From: a virus
DNA: 21,555 nucleotides
Strand: one strand, 5' to 3'
Virus record (IMG/VR): IMGVR_UViG_3300031688_000161
Coordinates: 1 to 21,555 of that record
Shown here: positions 21,033-21,555 of the stretch, piece after piece
Layout: each line of letters starts with the position of its first letter
Position numbering within the stretch: the first letter of the stretch is position 1
Program-made: the position numbers and the translations under genes
Notes under the pieces: generated by a model
The model's input: only the letters and a program-made list of their open reading frames with translations
What the model was told of the DNA's origin: nothing
The model's database searches: none

Positions 21033-21555
21033 GTTTCTTTTCCTTTCTAATCCTAGTCACTAATGCGACTCCAGCTCGATGCCGTCTTGGCGATGAGACC
21101 AGCACTGGCTGAAAGCATGCAGTCAACGCCCCGCAGCCCGTCAGGGTCGTCATTGTTTCAGTGCGAACGAAAGACAGAGGCTGACACGATTGGTTATGAG
21201 GGTCGGAAGACCCTGATAAGGAATTGTTTAAGTCACGGGCAACAAGGACAGACAGGTAACGCAATGAAAGAATTGCGAGGGCTTTATGGAATGTCTTTAC
21301 CGCCAGTATAATCACGCGAGCAAGACTATCGTCGACTGGATGTCGTGTGTGTGTGAATGGTTAGTGGCTTGGCGGGGATATGACAGCAACGGTTGAGCTA
21401 GATGCCAACGCTGAGAACAACCTCTCCGCTGTTTGCAATAGCGGCATGAGCCCGCAGGGTGGAGACAAGCAAGGCGAAGGCTCCATGCTTGCACGATAGA
21501 GCGGCCATTGCCCATACAGCTAAATGAATTACAGTTTGTGCGTTGACAGGGGGTC
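21033..21555. other. 523-base leader/control region without convincing protein genes
   Basis: No frame here looks like a real protein gene of size; an 82-codon + frame (21063-21311) lacks a ribosome site, and a 39-codon + frame (21380-21499, MTATVELDANAENN at its start) is only weakly possible. The stretch holds several hairpins: AGGGTC-GGAA-GACCCT (21199-21214), CGCAAT/ATTGCG (21260-21277) nested in GGTAA/TTACC (21255-21301), and CCGCT/AGCGG near 21427-21445. A degenerate operator-like dyad lies at 21109-21122. TATAAT occurs at 21307-21312 and a perfect TTGACA at 21543-21548 on the + strand, so rightward promoters may start here. It probably separates divergent operons. Confidence 0.45.

Noticed and set aside
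21063-21311. 82-codon + strand frame
   Set aside because: No ribosome site, no protein-like pattern, and it crosses the hairpin-rich region.
21312-21515. 67-codon - strand frame in the right-end region
   Set aside because: Composition (many Arg, Cys, His, Ser) is typical of a shadow frame; no Shine-Dalgarno site seen.
1-21555. tRNA genes, CRISPR arrays, insertion sequences, integrase/att sites, retron or toxin-antitoxin pairs
   Set aside because: Looked for T-loop motifs, regularly spaced repeats, transposase or recombinase motifs and RT motifs by eye; none found. A covariance-model tRNA search would be decisive.

Overview
The window is part of a tailed-phage genome: densely packed genes, overlapping start/stop codons, and two opposed gene blocks. 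The left block (1-13106, + strand) carries virion and lysis genes. The right block (13180-21032, - strand) carries replication, recombination and regulation genes. The tail side looks podovirus (T7-like): two very long proteins in the position of T7 gp15/gp16 (DNA-ejection proteins) are followed by a fibre with a T7 gp17-type N-terminus. A GcrA-like small regulator, a holin of the gene-transfer-agent type, and small proteins I associate with marine phages suggest a marine alphaproteobacterial host. That host call is inference. No integrase, terminase, capsid, RNA polymerase or DNA polymerase gene is in the window; they presumably lie outside it.

Layout, + strand: gp15-like internal protein (its 5' end is cut off by the window edge); gp16-like giant protein with an embedded HExxH peptidase-like segment; 1319-residue tail fibre (T7-type anchor, 10- and 12-residue repeats, propeller-like tip); tail-fibre chaperone; then a lysis cassette with an XhlA-like protein, a membrane-anchored protein, two tiny genes, an EF-hand-like membrane protein, a GTA-type 3-TM holin and an M15 peptidase endolysin. 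The two blocks converge at 13107-13179.

Layout, - strand, in transcription order from the right: a 24-codon ORF and a 227-residue unknown protein closed by a clear intrinsic terminator; a run of very small genes (two unknowns, a 62-residue protein, a 76-residue protein, a CxxCxGxG zinc protein, DUF6378); two partly overlapping HTH genes; a zinc-ribbon protein; endonuclease VII; an HTH_39 protein; a GcrA-like protein; a coiled-coil protein; a lambda-O-like replication initiator with a probable origin inside its gene; an unknown partner; YqaJ-type exonuclease; ERF annealing protein; a DUF736-like protein with an SSB-type tail; a DnaA-domain-IV protein; and an OB-fold/winged-helix protein. Exonuclease, annealase, SSB-like protein and resolvase form a complete recombination set beside the initiator.

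Regulation that can be read directly: three CTGC-N6-GCAGTA dyads sit in gaps just upstream of - strand genes, with a fourth degenerate copy in the 520-base leader at the right end. A UUCG-capped hairpin separates the SSB-like gene from the DnaA-like gene. Several start sites had to be corrected from the longest open frame using Shine-Dalgarno sites, and six small genes (54, 41, 54, 56, 52 and 24 codons) were read directly from the sequence.
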